A DNA stretch of 6,958 bases from the NCBI GenBank assembly GCA_003645975.1, contig QNDP01000065.1:1-6958 (forward strand), read 5' to 3'. The notes under the pieces were generated by a model. It was not told where the DNA came from, ran no database searches, and saw only the letters and a list, made by a program, of their open reading frames with translations. The stretch comes from Candidatus Hydrothermota bacterium. GTDB lineage: Bacteria > Hydrothermota > Hydrothermia > B15-G9. Positions 6,416-6,958 of this stretch are shown piece after piece. A program made the position numbers and the translations under genes. Position 1 is the first letter of the stretch. Every line of letters begins with the position of its first letter.

Positions 6416-6958
6416 TTGAACGAGAAAGTGGAAAAGTCCCTTCAATCTGTCATTCTTGAAATAGAGAAGGTCATTAAGGGTCAATCGAAAACGGTGAAGC
6501 TTTCGCTGGCTGTCCTTTTGGCTAAAGGCCATCTTTTGCTCGAAGGACCGCCAGGCACAGGCAAAACTACTCTCGCATTAGCTATCTCACATGTCTTGGG
6601 ATGCTCCTTCAAAAGGATCCAATTCACAAGCGATATGTTGCCATCGGACATAATTGGAGCGAGCATCTACGATCCCAATCGACAGGAATTTGTGTTCAAA
6701 AAGGGACCGATTTTCCACAATGTGATCCTTGCCGACGAGATCAACCGTGCAACATCCCGAACACAAAGCGCATTGCTTGAAGCTATGGGTGAAGGGCAGG
6801 TGTCCGTCGAAGGCCGCACTTACCAACTTCCAAAACCGTTTTTCGTGATAGCGACGGAGAACCCTGTGGACCAAGTCGGGACATTCCGCCTACCGGATTC
6901 TCAGCTTGACCGTTTCCTTGCGCGCATAAAAATCTGGTATCCCCCAGAAGATGCAGAG
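6416..6958 (+). CDS. MoxR-type AAA+ ATPase, N-terminal part, cut by window edge
   Basis: 181 codons are open to the right edge, a bit over half of a typical MoxR protein of about 310-330 residues. Visible are an N-terminal helix ending in VIKGQ, Walker A GPPGTGKT (44-51), the [12 protein letters not shown] segment (70-81), Walker B VILADEIN (103-110), [12 protein letters not shown] (120-131), sensor 1 IATENP (145-150) and the arginine-finger motif [10 protein letters not shown] (158-167). MoxR ATPases act as chaperone-like assembly factors, usually beside DUF58 and von Willebrand factor A genes, which would be expected just beyond the window. The frame has no ATG near its 5' end. The first usable start is TTG at 6416, 2 nt after the GTPase stop, and a GTG follows at 6428. 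Neither has a strong ribosome binding site, so translation probably depends on ribosomes finishing the GTPase gene. The start is uncertain; the family is firm. Confidence 0.93.
   Translation, partial: MNEKVEKSLQSVILEIEKVIKGQSKTVKLSLAVLLAKGHLLLEGPPGTGKTTLALAISHVLGCSFKRIQFTSDMLPSDIIGASIYDPNRQEFVFKKGPIFHNVILADEINRATSRTQSALLEAMGEGQVSVEGRTYQLPKPFFVIATENPVDQVGTFRLPDSQLDRFLARIKIWYPPEDAE

Noticed and set aside
6302..6874. Three overlapping minus-strand frames over the GTPase end and the ATPase
   Set aside because: The plus strand there encodes all the AAA+ motifs in one unbroken frame, and the minus-strand products show no domain.
1..6958. Search by eye for tRNA or rRNA genes, CRISPR arrays, insertion sequences and attachment sites
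   Set aside because: No regularly spaced repeats, terminal inverted repeats, transposase motifs or tRNA-like cloverleaf segments were seen; nearly all of the window is coding.

Overview
The window is a compact bacterial chromosomal segment with two divergent transcription units separated by about 340 bp. On the minus strand (1-2225) is the N-terminal two thirds of the replicative DNA polymerase III alpha subunit, DnaE, cut by the left edge. On the plus strand (about 2565 to the right edge) is a tightly packed five-gene cluster: a soluble two-PAS histidine kinase; a response regulator whose output is a DUF4388 domain plus a Roadblock/LC7 domain; a free-standing Roadblock/LC7 protein resembling MglB; a small Ras-like GTPase of the MglA family; and a MoxR-type AAA+ ATPase cut by the right edge.

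The organism is a bacterium, but I cannot name the phylum. DnaE keeps the complete set of PHP-domain metal ligands, which enterobacterial DnaE has lost. MglA/Roadblock systems occur in Myxobacteria, Deinococcus-Thermus and many uncultured phyla. Base composition is moderate, and visibly richer in G+C in dnaE than in the signalling cluster.

The intergenic region holds two well-formed sigma70-type promoters pointing outward. The rightward one (TTGAAA, 17 bp, TATACT) precedes the kinase and probably drives the whole cluster. The leftward one has a perfect TATAAT whose expected start point lies only about 3 nt before the dnaE ATG, so dnaE may be translated from a leaderless or nearly leaderless mRNA.

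The genes of the cluster overlap or nearly touch: an 11 bp overlap, a 4 bp ATGA overlap, a 27 nt gap and a 2 nt gap. No terminator is visible between them. They read as one pathway. The kinase senses a cytoplasmic signal and phosphorylates the receiver of the second gene. That protein has no DNA-binding domain but ends in a Roadblock domain, the fold of MglA's partner MglB, and the next two genes encode another Roadblock protein and the GTPase itself. The simplest model is a phosphorelay that sets the nucleotide state or position of an MglA switch through a phospho-regulated Roadblock partner, with a MoxR chaperone-like ATPase attached. This model is inferred from domain content and gene order. 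It is the most interesting part of the window.
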